A stretch of DNA of 64,000 bases. Origin: Roseovarius tolerans. GTDB lineage: Bacteria > Pseudomonadota > Alphaproteobacteria > Rhodobacterales > Rhodobacteraceae. Positions 49,994-59,365 of the stretch are shown here, in pieces (the stretch's first letter is position 1; the number at the start of each line of letters is the position of its first letter). A model generated the notes under the pieces. It worked only from the letters and a program-made list of their open reading frames with translations, had not been told where the DNA came from and ran no database searches. Position numbers and translations under genes: made by a program. The stretch is taken from the NCBI RefSeq assembly GCF_900109855.1, contig NZ_FOBO01000002.1, positions 62,001-126,000 on the forward strand. The letters are read 5' to 3'.

Positions 49994-51058
49994 TCAGGCG
50001 CGGCGGCGGCGGCTGCGGGAGCCTGCGCGGCCACCGGTGCGGACTTCTTCGCCCGGCTTCGGCGGGGCCTTGTTGAACTTGATCCAGTTGCCGCCGTGCG
50101 GATCGTTGTTGGTCAGGAAGTTGGCGGCCATGATCGCCTCCATCTCCCTGCCCGCGCGCGGCTTCATCGAACCCAGACCGAACAGCTGGCAGAAGGTCTC
50201 GTCGTCCATGTCATCGGGCAGGATCAGCCCGGCGGCGGCGATCTCGGCCTTTTTAGCCTCCATCTCGGCCTGTTTCACCGGCAGCGCGATCGGGTTCATG
50301 ATGGCGCTGGTCATGCCCGCGCCCATGGCCATGGGCAGGAAGGCGTTGTTGATGCCGTGGCGGTTAGGCAGGCCGAAGGAGATGTTCGAAGCCCCACAAG
50401 TGGTGTTGACGCCCAGTTCCTCGCGCAGACGACGGACGAGGGTGAAGACCTGCTGACCGGCCGTTCCCATCGCGCCGATCGGCATGACCAGCGGATCGAC
50501 CACGATGTCATGCGCGGGGATGCCGAAATCGGCGGCGCGCTCGACGATCTTCTTCGCGACGGCGAAGCGGACGTCGGGGTCCTCGGAGATGCCGGTATCG
50601 TCATTTGAGATTGCGACGACCGGCACGTTGTATTTCTTGACCAACGGCAGCACGTATTCGAGCCGATCCTCTTCGCCGGTCACCGAGTTGAGCAGCGGAC
50701 GACCATGGGCGGCCTGAAGCCCGGCCTCAAGGGCCGCGGGAACCGATGAGTCGATGCACAGCGGCAGATCGACAAGACCCTGCACCAGCTCAACGATGGC
50801 GGTCATCAGCGGGGGTTCGGTCTCGTTCGGGTTAGGATTGGAGTTATAGACCACGCCCGCGTTGATATCGAGCACCGTGGCCCCGGCGGCGGCCTGCGCG
50901 ATGGCGTCGGATTCCACGGTAGAATAATCGCCCGCCTCCAGCTCGGCGGCGAGTTTCTTGCGGCCGGTCGGGTTGATGCGTTCGCCAATGACGCAGAACG
51001 GCTCGTCAAAGCCGATCACGGCGGTCTTGGTTTTGCTCTCGACGATGGTGCGGGTCAT
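49994..51058 (-). CDS. Methyltetrahydrofolate:corrinoid methyltransferase (pterin-binding)
   Basis: A 354-residue pterin-binding TIM-barrel protein that would move the methyl group of 5-methyl-THF to a cobalamin protein. It shows FCVIGERINPTGRKKLA (about 21-37), VLDINAGVVYNSNPNPNE and the folate loop ASNISFGLPNRHGINNAF near residues 221-238, as in the pterin domain of MetH. The C-terminus is a short Arg/Ser/Gly tail. It lies 9 bases after the MTHFR gene. In roseobacters MetH is split into separate proteins (from memory), and this is a good candidate for the pterin part; homocysteine- and B12-binding parts are not in the window. Confidence 0.88.
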   Translation of the reverse strand: MTRTIVESKTKTAVIGFDEPFCVIGERINPTGRKKLAAELEAGDYSTVESDAIAQAAAGATVLDINAGVVYNSNPNPNETEPPLMTAIVELVQGLVDLPLCIDSSVPAALEAGLQAAHGRPLLNSVTGEEDRLEYVLPLVKKYNVPVVAISNDDTGISEDPDVRFAVAKKIVERAADFGIPAHDIVVDPLVMPIGAMGTAGQQVFTLVRRLREELGVNTTCGASNISFGLPNRHGINNAFLPMAMGAGMTSAIMNPIALPVKQAEMEAKKAEIAAAGLILPDDMDDETFCQLFGLGSMKPRAGREMEAIMAANFLTNNDPHGGNWIKFNKAPPKPGEEVRTGGRAGSRSRRRRA

Positions 51059-51067
51059 GGTCTGTTG

Positions 51068-51994
51068 TTATCCTTGTTTGCTGGCGGGCGTGGCTGCGGC
51101 CCCGCCGTTTTCGATGGCCCATTCTGCATTGGCCTTGATCCCGCCGAGCGGGAAGAAATGCACATGCTCGATGTTGAAGTCCGGGTTGGCGGCCTTGTGG
51201 GCCGCGAGTTCGGTGAGCACCTCGGTTGGCTCGTAGGGCATGAGCAGCTTGGAGACATCCATAGCGCGTTTCTGCAGAACCTTCAAAGAGGGGCCGACAC
51301 CGCAGGCGATGGCGAACTTGATCAGGGTCTGGAGTTTTGCCGGTCCGGCGATGCCGATATGGATGGGCAGGGTGATGCCTGCCTCGCGCAGCGCGTCGGC
51401 CCATTTGATGATCGGCTTGGCGTCAAACGCGAATTGCGTGGCGAGCGCCATCTGCGCGTCGGTGGTTTCGGAAAACTTCTGCTTCCAGCGCAACGCATCG
51501 TCGACGTTTCGGCGGCTGCCGTCGGGGTCGATGTCGCGGTTCCCCTCGGGGTGGCCTGCGACATGCAGGCGTTTAAAGCCCGCGCGATCGAACTCGCCGG
51601 TTTCCAGCAGTTGCATGGAGGCGTGGAAATCGCCGTGCGGTTTCTCGACGCCACCGGCGAGCAGCAGCGCCTGATCGACGCCGGCCTCTCCCTGATAGCG
51701 CGCGATCCAGTCGGCCAGCGTGGCGCGGTCCTTGATGATACGCGCCGGGAAGTGCGGCATCACCGGATAGCCTTCGCGCGACAGGCGCTTGGCGGTGGCG
51801 ACCATCTCGTCGATCGGCGTGCCTTCGATATGGGCGATGTAGACGCGGGTACCTTCGGGCAGGAGGTCGCGGAAATTCTCGACCTTCTCGGCGGTGCGCG
51901 GCATCACCTCGATGGAATAGCCCTGAAGGAACGCCTCCAGCTGTGCGTTGGCCAGGGTGAATTTCTCACGCTTCTTGAAGTTCAAAAGTGCCAT
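51068..51994 (-). CDS. Methylenetetrahydrofolate reductase family protein
   Basis: A 308-residue MTHFR-type TIM barrel that would make 5-methyl-THF, the substrate of the next gene. Visible are the N-terminal FSIEVMPRT-like segment GYSIEVMPRTAEKVENF (about 25-41), ALLLAGGVEKPHGDF and LPIHIGIAGPAKLQTLI (about 205-221). It is more divergent than E. coli MetF. ATG 51994 was chosen because GGGAGG precedes it. Confidence 0.85.
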   Translation of the reverse strand: MALLNFKKREKFTLANAQLEAFLQGYSIEVMPRTAEKVENFRDLLPEGTRVYIAHIEGTPIDEMVATAKRLSREGYPVMPHFPARIIKDRATLADWIARYQGEAGVDQALLLAGGVEKPHGDFHASMQLLETGEFDRAGFKRLHVAGHPEGNRDIDPDGSRRNVDDALRWKQKFSETTDAQMALATQFAFDAKPIIKWADALREAGITLPIHIGIAGPAKLQTLIKFAIACGVGPSLKVLQKRAMDVSKLLMPYEPTEVLTELAAHKAANPDFNIEHVHFFPLGGIKANAEWAIENGGAAATPASKQG

Positions 51995-52024
51995 TGCGGC
52001 CTCCCATATCGAACCGGGGCGCAT

Positions 52025-52321
52025 TCACGCCCAGCCATTGTTGGCGATCAGGGTCTTGATGCGATCCTGATCATACTCTGCATCGAGCCGCGCCGCCTCG
52101 GATTTGGCGACGGCGTCGGGCTCGCCTTCCACGGGATAGGGATCAGCCTTGCGCCATTCAGCGAGGTAGTCGTCGGTGCCTGCGGCACCCGTCTTCATCG
52201 CGGCCCGGTCGATGGCCTGCTCAAAGCGTTCGGGCAATTGCACCTTGCTGCCGCGACGCCCCTTGCCGACGATGACCTGCGCGGGGATGTCTCGCCAATA
52301 AACGATGGTGACGTCAACCAT
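52025..52321 (-). CDS. 'Virulence factor' domain small protein
   Basis: A 98-residue protein with the pattern VTIVYWRDIPAQVIVGKGRRG, then LPERFEQAIDRAAMKTGAAGTDDYLAEWRK, which matches the family labelled virulence factor (PF13769). Function unknown and the label is historical. The ATG at 52321 has a strong GAGGAGAAAGGA site. It is first in the three-gene unit with MTHFR and the methyltransferase, so a role in one-carbon or methionine metabolism is more likely than virulence (inference). Confidence 0.82.
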   Translation of the reverse strand: MVDVTIVYWRDIPAQVIVGKGRRGSKVQLPERFEQAIDRAAMKTGAAGTDDYLAEWRKADPYPVEGEPDAVAKSEAARLDAEYDQDRIKTLIANNGWA

Positions 52322-52556
52322 GCTGATTCCTTTCTCCTCAAGGCCTCTAACTAATGCAGGGCAGGCACGTGTCAGTGCATGATTTCGACAGAACGGAAGC
52401 GTCATGCGACGTCGCGAGAATAGCCGGGGCGCAATCGGGGGGCCATGGGCGCGATTGGGAAAATGATTCATGATCTTCATCGGATCATTGCAACGCTTGC
52501 GCGGGCGGCGGGATGAGATTACCTTGGAGGCAACTTGAAATGGAGGGCGTGTTGTC

Positions 52557-53666
52557 ATGGCGCCCAAGCGTCCCGAAAGTGCGGGCGCGATCCCGAAACC
52601 GGTTGAGAGCCCCGCACTGAGCCTGCCGGATCAGCCGTCGCTATATGCGGCACTGGATCTGGGAACAAACAGTTGTCGCATGCTGATTGCCCGTCCCGAG
52701 GGCACGCAGTTCAAAGTCGTGGACAGTTTCTCGAAATCGGTGCAACTGGGGGCCGGGCTGGAACGCTCGGGCAAGCTGTCGCGCGCGTCGATCTACCGGA
52801 CCATTCAGGCGCTGCGGGTGTGTCGGCAAAAGCTCAAGCGGCACCGGGTGACGCAGATGCGGCTGGTGGCGACCGAGGCGTGCAGGCGCGCCAGCAACGG
52901 CGCGGATTTCATGGCCCGGGTCGAGCGTGAGACGGGGCTGCGACTCGATATCATCAAGCCCGAGGAAGAGGCGCGGCTGGCGGTTGTGTCCTGCGCGCCC
53001 TTGGTGAGCGCCGGAACCGAGCAGCTCTTGGTGGTGGATATCGGCGGCGGGTCAACAGAACTTGTGTGGATCGACCTGCGCGACGTGCCACAGCCAGAGC
53101 GTCGCCGCGCGATCATGCGGATGCATCTGGGGTTTCAATGCCCGGACGGGCGGCCCGGCGCGCGGGTGGTGGACTGGATCAGCGTCCCGTTGGGTGTGGC
53201 GACGCTGCGCGATCAGTTCCGCGATGTCGAGGATGACAGCGCGCGCTTTGCGCTGATGAGCTGGTTCTTTGAAGAGAACCTGGCCGAGTTCGCCCCCTAC
53301 AAGGACGAGCAGACGCGCGAGGGGTTTCAGATCGTCGGCACGAGCGGCACGGTGACCACAGTGGCGGCGAGCCATCTGGGGTTGAAGCGATATGACCGCA
53401 ACAAGGTGGATGGGCTAACCATGACCAGCGACGAGATCGACAAGGTGATCCGCAATTACCTCGCGCTTGGTCCGGCGGGGCGGCGGCGTGACCCGCGGAT
53501 CGGGCAGGATCGGCAGGCGTTGATCATGTCGGGGGCGGCGATCCTGCAGGCGCTGCTCCGGTGCTGGCCCACGGACCGCCTGAGCGTGGCGGATCGCGGG
53601 TTGCGCGAGGGGATGCTCTACGCGCAGATGGCTGCGGATGGTGTATTGATGGACGGGGACGACTGA
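52557..53666 (+). CDS. Ppx/GppA family exopolyphosphatase
   Basis: A 369-residue ASKHA-fold phosphatase acting on polyphosphate or pppGpp. It has [16 protein letters not shown] (about 30-45), [10 protein letters not shown] (140s), [15 protein letters not shown] (about 160-174) and [11 protein letters not shown] (about 262-272). It is shorter than E. coli Ppx and lacks a C-terminal HD domain. Overlaps rlmE by one base. Which substrate it prefers is not decidable. Confidence 0.9.
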   Translation: MAPKRPESAGAIPKPVESPALSLPDQPSLYAALDLGTNSCRMLIARPEGTQFKVVDSFSKSVQLGAGLERSGKLSRASIYRTIQALRVCRQKLKRHRVTQMRLVATEACRRASNGADFMARVERETGLRLDIIKPEEEARLAVVSCAPLVSAGTEQLLVVDIGGGSTELVWIDLRDVPQPERRRAIMRMHLGFQCPDGRPGARVVDWISVPLGVATLRDQFRDVEDDSARFALMSWFFEENLAEFAPYKDEQTREGFQIVGTSGTVTTVAASHLGLKRYDRNKVDGLTMTSDEIDKVIRNYLALGPAGRRRDPRIGQDRQALIMSGAAILQALLRCWPTDRLSVADRGLREGMLYAQMAADGVLMDGDD

Positions 53667-54382
53667 TGGCAAAGGGGCCGGACGGCAAGAACACTTCGGG
53701 GCGTGGACAGCGCGACCTGACGGTCAAGGTCAAGACGGCTCGGGGGCGGCGGGCGTCCTCGACCCGCTGGCTGCAACGGCAGCTCAATGACCCCTATGTC
53801 AAGCGCGCGCAGTTGGAGGGTTATCGTGGACGCGCGGCGTTCAAGATCATGGAACTCGACGACAAGTTCCGCTTTCTCGTGCCGGGCGCGCGGGTGGTCG
53901 ATCTGGGCTGTGCACCAGGCGGTTGGTGTCAGGTAGCGGTGCCGCGCGTCAATGCTCTTGGCGAGAAGGCGGGCAAGGCGCAGGGGCGCATTCTGGGTGT
54001 CGATCTGCAAGAGGTGGAGCCGATTGCGGGCGTGGAACTCCATCAGCTCGATTTCATGGACGACGGCGCGGACGACAAGGTCAAGGACTGGCTTGGCGGC
54101 AAGGCGGATGTGGTGATGTCGGACATGGCGGCGTCCTCATCGGGACACAAGCAGACCGACCACTTGCGCATCATCGCGCTCTGTGAGGCGGCGGCCTATC
54201 TGGCCTTTGACGTGCTGGAAGAGGGCGGCACCTTCGTTTCCAAGGTGCTGGCCGGCGGCGCAGAGGGAGAGCTTCAGAAGCTGTTGAAGCAGCGCTTTGC
54301 CAAGGTGGCGAATGTCAAGCCGCCCGCCTCGCGCGCGGACAGTTCCGAGAAGTTCGTGGTGGCGACAGGGTTCAAGGGGTAG
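53666..54382 (+). CDS. rlmE: 23S rRNA (uridine-2'-O)-methyltransferase
   Basis: Methylates U2552 of 23S rRNA (EC 2.1.1.166). The 238 residues show SRxAFK-type [17 protein letters not shown] with the first catalytic Lys, the SAM motif [15 protein letters not shown] near residue 77, and [18 protein letters not shown] (about 150-167). The start overlaps the ppx stop (TGATG). Confidence 0.93.
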   Translation: MAKGPDGKNTSGRGQRDLTVKVKTARGRRASSTRWLQRQLNDPYVKRAQLEGYRGRAAFKIMELDDKFRFLVPGARVVDLGCAPGGWCQVAVPRVNALGEKAGKAQGRILGVDLQEVEPIAGVELHQLDFMDDGADDKVKDWLGGKADVVMSDMAASSSGHKQTDHLRIIALCEAAAYLAFDVLEEGGTFVSKVLAGGAEGELQKLLKQRFAKVANVKPPASRADSSEKFVVATGFKG

Positions 54383-54386
54383 GACG

Positions 54387-54866
54387 ATGGAGACGCGGCT
54401 GCGCGAGGGGGAGGTGGTGACGGAAACGCCCGACGCGCGCGATGCCGGACTGCAGTTCATCGGGCGCATCTGCACCCCCTGGACGCGGCGTGAGGAATGC
54501 CCGCGACAGGGGCGGCTCGATGGCCCTGATTGCCGGATCGAAGTTTTCGAGCCGTGGCAGGCGGCATTGGAGGGGGTCGGGGCCTATGCGCATCTGGAAC
54601 TCCTTTATTGGCTCGATCGCTCACGCCGCGATTTGGTGCGGCAGAACCCCAAGGGCGACGGCACGCGCTATTTCGGCACCTTCGCGCTACGCTCGCCGCA
54701 GCGGCCCAACCCCATCGGCACCTCGCAGGTGCGGCTGGTGACTGTGGAACCTGGGGCGCTGGTGGTGCGGGGGCTCGATTGTCTGGACGGCACACCGCTG
54801 ATCGACATCAAGCCTGACCGTTGCGAATTTACGCCCAAGGCCCCGATGAAACCGGCGGATGGATGA
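54387..54866 (+). CDS. TrmO/TsaA-family tRNA methyltransferase
   Basis: A 159-residue protein of the TrmO family, which N6-methylates t6A37 in tRNA-Thr. FIGRICTPWTRREECPRQGR, then LEGVGAYAHLELLYWLDRSRRD and FALRSPQRPNPIGTSQVRLV are family motifs. ATG 54387 is the first with a family-like N-terminus; the frame is open 30 codons upstream. It is 4 bases after rlmE, which makes two RNA-methylation genes in a row. Confidence 0.85.
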   Translation: METRLREGEVVTETPDARDAGLQFIGRICTPWTRREECPRQGRLDGPDCRIEVFEPWQAALEGVGAYAHLELLYWLDRSRRDLVRQNPKGDGTRYFGTFALRSPQRPNPIGTSQVRLVTVEPGALVVRGLDCLDGTPLIDIKPDRCEFTPKAPMKPADG

Positions 54867-54869
54867 GGA

Positions 54870-55907
54870 ATGGCCCCCATGCGATTGTTATTATGCCTTT
54901 TGTTGATGATTGCGGCACCGGTCGCGGCGCGCGAGGTGACCGATAGCGCGGGCCGGGTGGTCGAGGTGCCGGAGCAGGTCGAGCGGGTCTTTGCCGCCGG
55001 CCCGCCCGCCGCGATCCTGCTTTACATCCTCAAGCCCGAGGCGATGACCGGTTGGCCGCGCGCACCGCATGAGTATGAGCGGCCCTATCTGGCAGAACCC
55101 TGGCGTGATCTGCCCGAGACCGGGCGACTGACCGGCCGGGGTGGCGAGGCCAATCTTGAGCGGGTTTTGCAGATCGCGCCCGATCTGATCTTTGATTTCG
55201 GCTCGGTGCGCGACACGTATGTCGATCTGGCCGACCGAACGCAGGCGCAGACCGGCATTCCTTACGTGCTGATCGACGGACGGTTCGAGAACACGCCCGC
55301 CGCGCTGCGGCTCATGGGTGATATCCTCGGCGTGCCGGAGCGGGCGGAGCAACTGGCAAGCCATGTCGAGCAGGTCTTTGCCCGGATCGACGCGATCCTT
55401 GACGATATGCCCGAGGCGGAGCGCCCGCGCGTTTACCTCGCGCGCGGCCCCGAGGGTCTTGAGACCGGCATGAAAGGCTCGATCAACACCGAGATCATCG
55501 AGCGCGCGGGCGGGCGCAACGTGGCCGATGACGGGGGCGCGACCCGCGGGCTTGTGCGCGCTTCGATGGAGCAGGTGATCGTCGCCAACCCCGAGATCAT
55601 CGTGACATGGGATCGCAATTTCTTTGCCTCGGTCTTCGACGATCCGCTCTGGCAGGGAATCGGGGCGGTGCAGGAGGGGCGCGTGCATCTTGCCCCCACG
55701 GCACCCTTCGGCTGGATCGACCGGCCGCCTTCGCTCAATCGGATCATGGGGCTGATCTGGATGGCGGGACTGCTTTACCCGGACCGCTGGCAGGGCGATC
55801 TGCGCGCCGAGACGCGGGATTTCTACGAGCTTTACTATCACGTGCGCCTCGACGATCCGGCGCTGGAGAGGCTGCTGGAATGGGCCGAGGGACGACCGCC
55901 CGAGTGA
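54870..55907 (+). CDS. FecB/TroA-type ABC substrate-binding protein
   Basis: A 345-residue periplasmic binding protein with signal peptide (about 1-20, ending PVAAR) and the pattern VTDSAGRVVEVPEQVERVFA, then LERVLQIAPDLIFDFGS. The C-terminal PFGWIDRPPSLNRIMGLIWMAG segment resembles iron-complex and MolA-like binding proteins. It is followed by a permease and ATPase. The cargo may be an iron or other metal complex, or molybdate/tungstate; not decidable. Confidence 0.87.
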   Translation: MAPMRLLLCLLLMIAAPVAAREVTDSAGRVVEVPEQVERVFAAGPPAAILLYILKPEAMTGWPRAPHEYERPYLAEPWRDLPETGRLTGRGGEANLERVLQIAPDLIFDFGSVRDTYVDLADRTQAQTGIPYVLIDGRFENTPAALRLMGDILGVPERAEQLASHVEQVFARIDAILDDMPEAERPRVYLARGPEGLETGMKGSINTEIIERAGGRNVADDGGATRGLVRASMEQVIVANPEIIVTWDRNFFASVFDDPLWQGIGAVQEGRVHLAPTAPFGWIDRPPSLNRIMGLIWMAGLLYPDRWQGDLRAETRDFYELYYHVRLDDPALERLLEWAEGRPPE

Positions 55908-56902
55908 GCGCGCCGCCGCTGGCGTGGAGCCTGACCACGGGGCTGGTGGTCGGGCTTGTTGCCCTGTGCTTCGCAGCACTCATGATCGGCCCCTATGGCC
56001 TGACACCCGGAGAGGTTCTGGCGGCGCTATTGGGGCGCGGTGAGGCGCAGGCGCAAATCGTGGTGTGGAACATCCGCCTGCCGCGGATCGGTGCGGCACT
56101 TCTGGTGGGGGCGGCACTGGCGGCCGCGGGGGCGAGTTATCAGGCGCTCTTTCGTAATCCCCTCGTGTCACCGGACATCCTCGGGGTCTCTGCCGGGGCG
56201 GGGCTGGGGGCTGTGGCAGGCATCTTCCTGTCACTGCCGGTGGCGGCAATTCAGGGCGCGGCCTTTGCGGGCGGCATGGCGGCGGTGGGGTTCGTCACGC
56301 TGGTCGCAGGGCTGGTGCGCAACACCGACCGCACGCTGACGCTGGTGCTGGTGGGCGTGGTGATCGGGGCACTGGCCGGGGCGGCGACCTCGCTCTTGAA
56401 GGTGCTGGCCGATCCCTATGACCAATTGCCCGCGATCACCTTCTGGCTTCTGGGCTCGCTCGCCTCGGTCACCTCGGCCGATATCCTGCCCGCGCTGCCC
56501 GCCGTGGCCCTCGGCCTCGTGCCGCTGGTGCTGTTGCGGTGGCGGATCAACGTGCTGTCATTGGGCGATGAAGAGGCGCGTGCGCTTGGCGTCGAGGCGG
56601 GGCGCACACGGTTTCTGGTGATCGCGGCGGCCACGCTGATTACCGCGAGTGTGACGGCGCTGGCAGGCGTCGTGGGCTGGGTTGGCCTCGTCATACCGCA
56701 TATCGCGCGGATGCTGGTGGGGCCGGGCTTTGGCCGGTTGTTGCCGACCTCGGTACTGATCGGGGCGGGCTATCTGCTGGTGGTGGATACGGCGGCGCGC
56801 AGCATTGCGGCGATCGAGGTGCCTTTGGGTATCCTGACGGCAGTGATCGGCGCGCCGTTCTTCGTCTGGCTTTTGGCGCGCGGACGGCGCGGCTGGTCAT
56901 GA
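55880..56902 (+). CDS. FecCD-family ABC permease
   Basis: A 340-residue permease with about nine or ten spans. Signatures are LPRIGAALLVGAALAAAGASYQALFRNPL, SPDILGVSAGAGLGA and GVVGWVGLVIPHIARMLVG (the ATPase-coupling loop). I start it at ATG 55880, with GGAGAGG upstream; a GTG at 55904 overlapping the binding-protein stop (GTGA) is equally plausible. It overlaps the ATPase gene by 4 bases. Confidence 0.9.
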   Translation: MGRGTTARVSAPPLAWSLTTGLVVGLVALCFAALMIGPYGLTPGEVLAALLGRGEAQAQIVVWNIRLPRIGAALLVGAALAAAGASYQALFRNPLVSPDILGVSAGAGLGAVAGIFLSLPVAAIQGAAFAGGMAAVGFVTLVAGLVRNTDRTLTLVLVGVVIGALAGAATSLLKVLADPYDQLPAITFWLLGSLASVTSADILPALPAVALGLVPLVLLRWRINVLSLGDEEARALGVEAGRTRFLVIAAATLITASVTALAGVVGWVGLVIPHIARMLVGPGFGRLLPTSVLIGAGYLLVVDTAARSIAAIEVPLGILTAVIGAPFFVWLLARGRRGWS

Positions 56903-57675
56903 GGCTGGAGGCGCGCGATCTTAGCATCGGCTATGGGCGCGAGGTAGTGGGCAGCAGTCTGACGCTCTCGGTCGCGCCGGGGCGGGTGATCTGCCTGCTT
57001 GGGCCGAATGGCTGTGGCAAGACCACGCTTTTCCGCACGCTTCTGGGGCTGTTGCCGCCGCTTGGCGGAGAGGTGCTGCTGGGGGGCGACCCTATCGCGC
57101 GGCTCAAGCGAGCCGAGATCGCGCGGCGCATCGCCTATGTACCGCAGGCCCATGCGCCGCCCTTTCCATTCGAGACGCTGGAAGTGGTAATGATGGGGCG
57201 CACCGCGCGGCTTGGGGCCTTCGCGCAACCGGGGGCGGCGGACAGGACCGCGGCGCAAGCGGCACTCGACCGGCTGGGCATCGGTGATCTGGCGGCGCGC
57301 GATTACTCGCGCCTGTCGGGCGGGCAGCGGCAGTTGGTGCTGATTGCGCGGGCCTTGGCGCAGGCGGCCCCGCTGATCGTGATGGACGAGCCGACCGCGA
57401 GCCTCGATTTCGGCAATCAGGCGCAGGTGCTGGCGCAGATCGCGGGGCTGGCGCAAGAGGCCGGGCAGGGCGTAATCCTGTCGACCCATGACCCCGATCA
57501 GGCCTTCGCGCTCGGGGCCGACGTGGTGCTGATGAGCGATGGCCGGATCATCGGCAACGGCGCTGCCGAGACGGTGCTGAGCGGTGCCGCGCTGAGCCGG
57601 GTCTATGGCCTGCCGGTCGCGGTGGAGATGACGGAGAGCGGGCGGCGCGTCTGTCTGCCCGCGTTGCGCGGCTGA
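56899..57675 (+). CDS. FecE-type ABC ATP-binding protein
   Basis: A 258-residue ATPase with Walker A GPNGCGKTTLF (about 35-45), signature motif LSGGQRQLVLIARAL and Walker B PLIVMDEPTASLDFG. It powers the preceding permease. The three genes overlap in sequence and form a complete importer. Confidence 0.94.
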   Translation: MRLEARDLSIGYGREVVGSSLTLSVAPGRVICLLGPNGCGKTTLFRTLLGLLPPLGGEVLLGGDPIARLKRAEIARRIAYVPQAHAPPFPFETLEVVMMGRTARLGAFAQPGAADRTAAQAALDRLGIGDLAARDYSRLSGGQRQLVLIARALAQAAPLIVMDEPTASLDFGNQAQVLAQIAGLAQEAGQGVILSTHDPDQAFALGADVVLMSDGRIIGNGAAETVLSGAALSRVYGLPVAVEMTESGRRVCLPALRG

Positions 57676-57750
57676 CCGACGCGGCTTTTGCGTGTTTTCA
57701 AGGCGGCGCGAAGTTGCTAAGCCCGCGCAGGACAGGCGCATGAGGCGAAA

Positions 57751-59163
57751 ATGACCACGATCAAGCTGCACAACACCCGCACCCGCAAGAAGGAGGTGTT
57801 CGCGCCTCTCGATCAGGATGACGTGCGGATGTATGTCTGTGGGCCGACGGTCTATGACCGGGCGCATCTGGGCAATGCGCGGCCCGTGGTGGTGTTCGAT
57901 GTGCTGTATCGGCTGCTGCGGCATGTCTATGGGCCGGATCATGTGACCTATGTGCGCAACTTCACCGATGTGGATGACAAGATCAACGCGCGCGCGGCGG
58001 AGAGCGGGCGCGCGATTGGCGAGATCACGGCGGAGACGACGCAGTGGTTTCTCGACGACATGGCGGAACTGGGCGTGCTGGAGCCCGACCACATGCCGCG
58101 CGCCACGCAGTATATCCCGCAGATGGTGGCGATGATCGAGGATTTGATCGCCAAGGGCCACGCCTATGAGGCCGAGGGACATGTGCTCTTTGCCGTGGAT
58201 AGCTGGCGCGAGGGCTATGGCAAGCTGTCGGGGCGCACGGTCGATGACATGATCGCGGGCGCGCGGGTTGAGGTGGCGCCTTATAAACGCAACCCGATGG
58301 ACTTCGTGTTGTGGAAGCCGTCGGATGAGGGGCAACCGGGGTGGGAGAGCCCTTGGGGGCGGGGTCGTCCGGGCTGGCATATCGAATGCTCGGCGATGGC
58401 CTATGAACTCTTGGGCGAGAGTTTCGACATTCACGGTGGCGGCAACGATTTGATGTTCCCGCACCACGAGAACGAAATCGCCCAAAGCTGCTGCGCCCAT
58501 CCGCAGGGGGATTTCGCGCGCTACTGGTTGCACAACGAGATGCTGCAGGTCGAGGGCAAGAAGATGTCCAAGAGCCTGGGCAATTTCTTTACGGTGCGGG
58601 ATTTGCTGGATCAGGGGATACCGGGGGAGGTGATCCGGTTCGTGTTCCTGAGCACGCATTACCGCAAGCCGATGGACTGGACGGCGGAGAAGGCGCGGGA
58701 GGCAGGAAGAACACTGCGAAAATTGAGGAAGATTGCTGAGGGCAGTGAGCGGTGGTCGGACGGAGTCGACCGCTATCATGAGCCTTATGAAGACGTCGTC
58801 GCAGCTTTGTGTGATGACTTGAATACTCATTTGGCAATCAAGCTGCTCCAAGACCACGCTGATAATTTTGAATCGAGCGATGATAGTTCTCGTTTATTGG
58901 TGACGTTAGACTTGTTGGGCATTTCATCCAGCTGGAGGGATGCTGAGCATCTTCATGCGGAACACCTATATAAGGAACAGTACCAGATAGGGATTTTGAT
59001 TGGCCGCATGCAGGAGGCAAGAGCGTTAAAGGACTGGAAGACAGCGGACGCGATCAAAGCGGCATTGGTCGAGGCTGGCGTAGAATTGAAGATTAGTAAG
59101 GGCGGCGTGGAATATGATTTCGGGTGGGACTTCGACCCCGCCAAGCTGGAGTCTTTGAAGTGA
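57751..59163 (+). CDS. cysS: Cysteinyl-tRNA synthetase
   Basis: A class I synthetase of 470 residues (EC 6.1.1.16). [19 protein letters not shown] (about 27-45) with the zinc Cys and HIGH-like [19 protein letters not shown], and the KMSKS loop [12 protein letters not shown] near residue 270. All core motifs are intact. The 3' third, from about 58690 to 59110, has a different composition: by hand count 58801-59100 is 141 G or C of 300 (47%), in a GC-rich context, with many codons ending in A or T. The C-terminal domain it encodes is also atypical. Confidence 0.94.
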   Translation: MTTIKLHNTRTRKKEVFAPLDQDDVRMYVCGPTVYDRAHLGNARPVVVFDVLYRLLRHVYGPDHVTYVRNFTDVDDKINARAAESGRAIGEITAETTQWFLDDMAELGVLEPDHMPRATQYIPQMVAMIEDLIAKGHAYEAEGHVLFAVDSWREGYGKLSGRTVDDMIAGARVEVAPYKRNPMDFVLWKPSDEGQPGWESPWGRGRPGWHIECSAMAYELLGESFDIHGGGNDLMFPHHENEIAQSCCAHPQGDFARYWLHNEMLQVEGKKMSKSLGNFFTVRDLLDQGIPGEVIRFVFLSTHYRKPMDWTAEKAREAGRTLRKLRKIAEGSERWSDGVDRYHEPYEDVVAALCDDLNTHLAIKLLQDHADNFESSDDSSRLLVTLDLLGISSSWRDAEHLHAEHLYKEQYQIGILIGRMQEARALKDWKTADAIKAALVEAGVELKISKGGVEYDFGWDFDPAKLESLK

Positions 59164-59290
59164 CGCGCCTGTCCGCACACCGCCTGCAAGCCGCGCGAGG
59201 GCCCGACCGTGGGGGGGCGCTGCTCGTTTTGTGGGGAGCACTTTATGGTGCCGCCTACTGTGACGGTTATTCGGGTTGCGACGTTGCAGA

Positions 59291-59319
59291 AGCGCCCGCC
59301 CGGGGGGCGGTCGGGCGCT
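59291..59319 (+). terminator. GC-rich hairpin between cysS and cimA
   Basis: AGCGCCCG (59291-59298) pairs with CGGGCGCT (59312-59319) around a 13-base GC-rich loop. No T-run follows, so it may be a pausing or folded-leader element instead. The whole gap 59164-59365 shows no gene. Confidence 0.35.
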
Positions 59320-59365
59320 CGCGCGGCGGCGCGTGCCGCGCCTTGATTCCGCGCGGGGGCTTAGC

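Noticed and set aside
52322..52556. SAM, SAH or cobalamin riboswitch before the one-carbon cluster
   Set aside because: I looked for the usual conserved blocks and saw none; only short palindromes such as GCGACGTCGC are present.
56770..58857. A 695-codon open frame antisense to the ABC genes and cysS
   Set aside because: Shadow frame; its upstream end coincides with the change of composition in cysS, as expected of a bias artefact.
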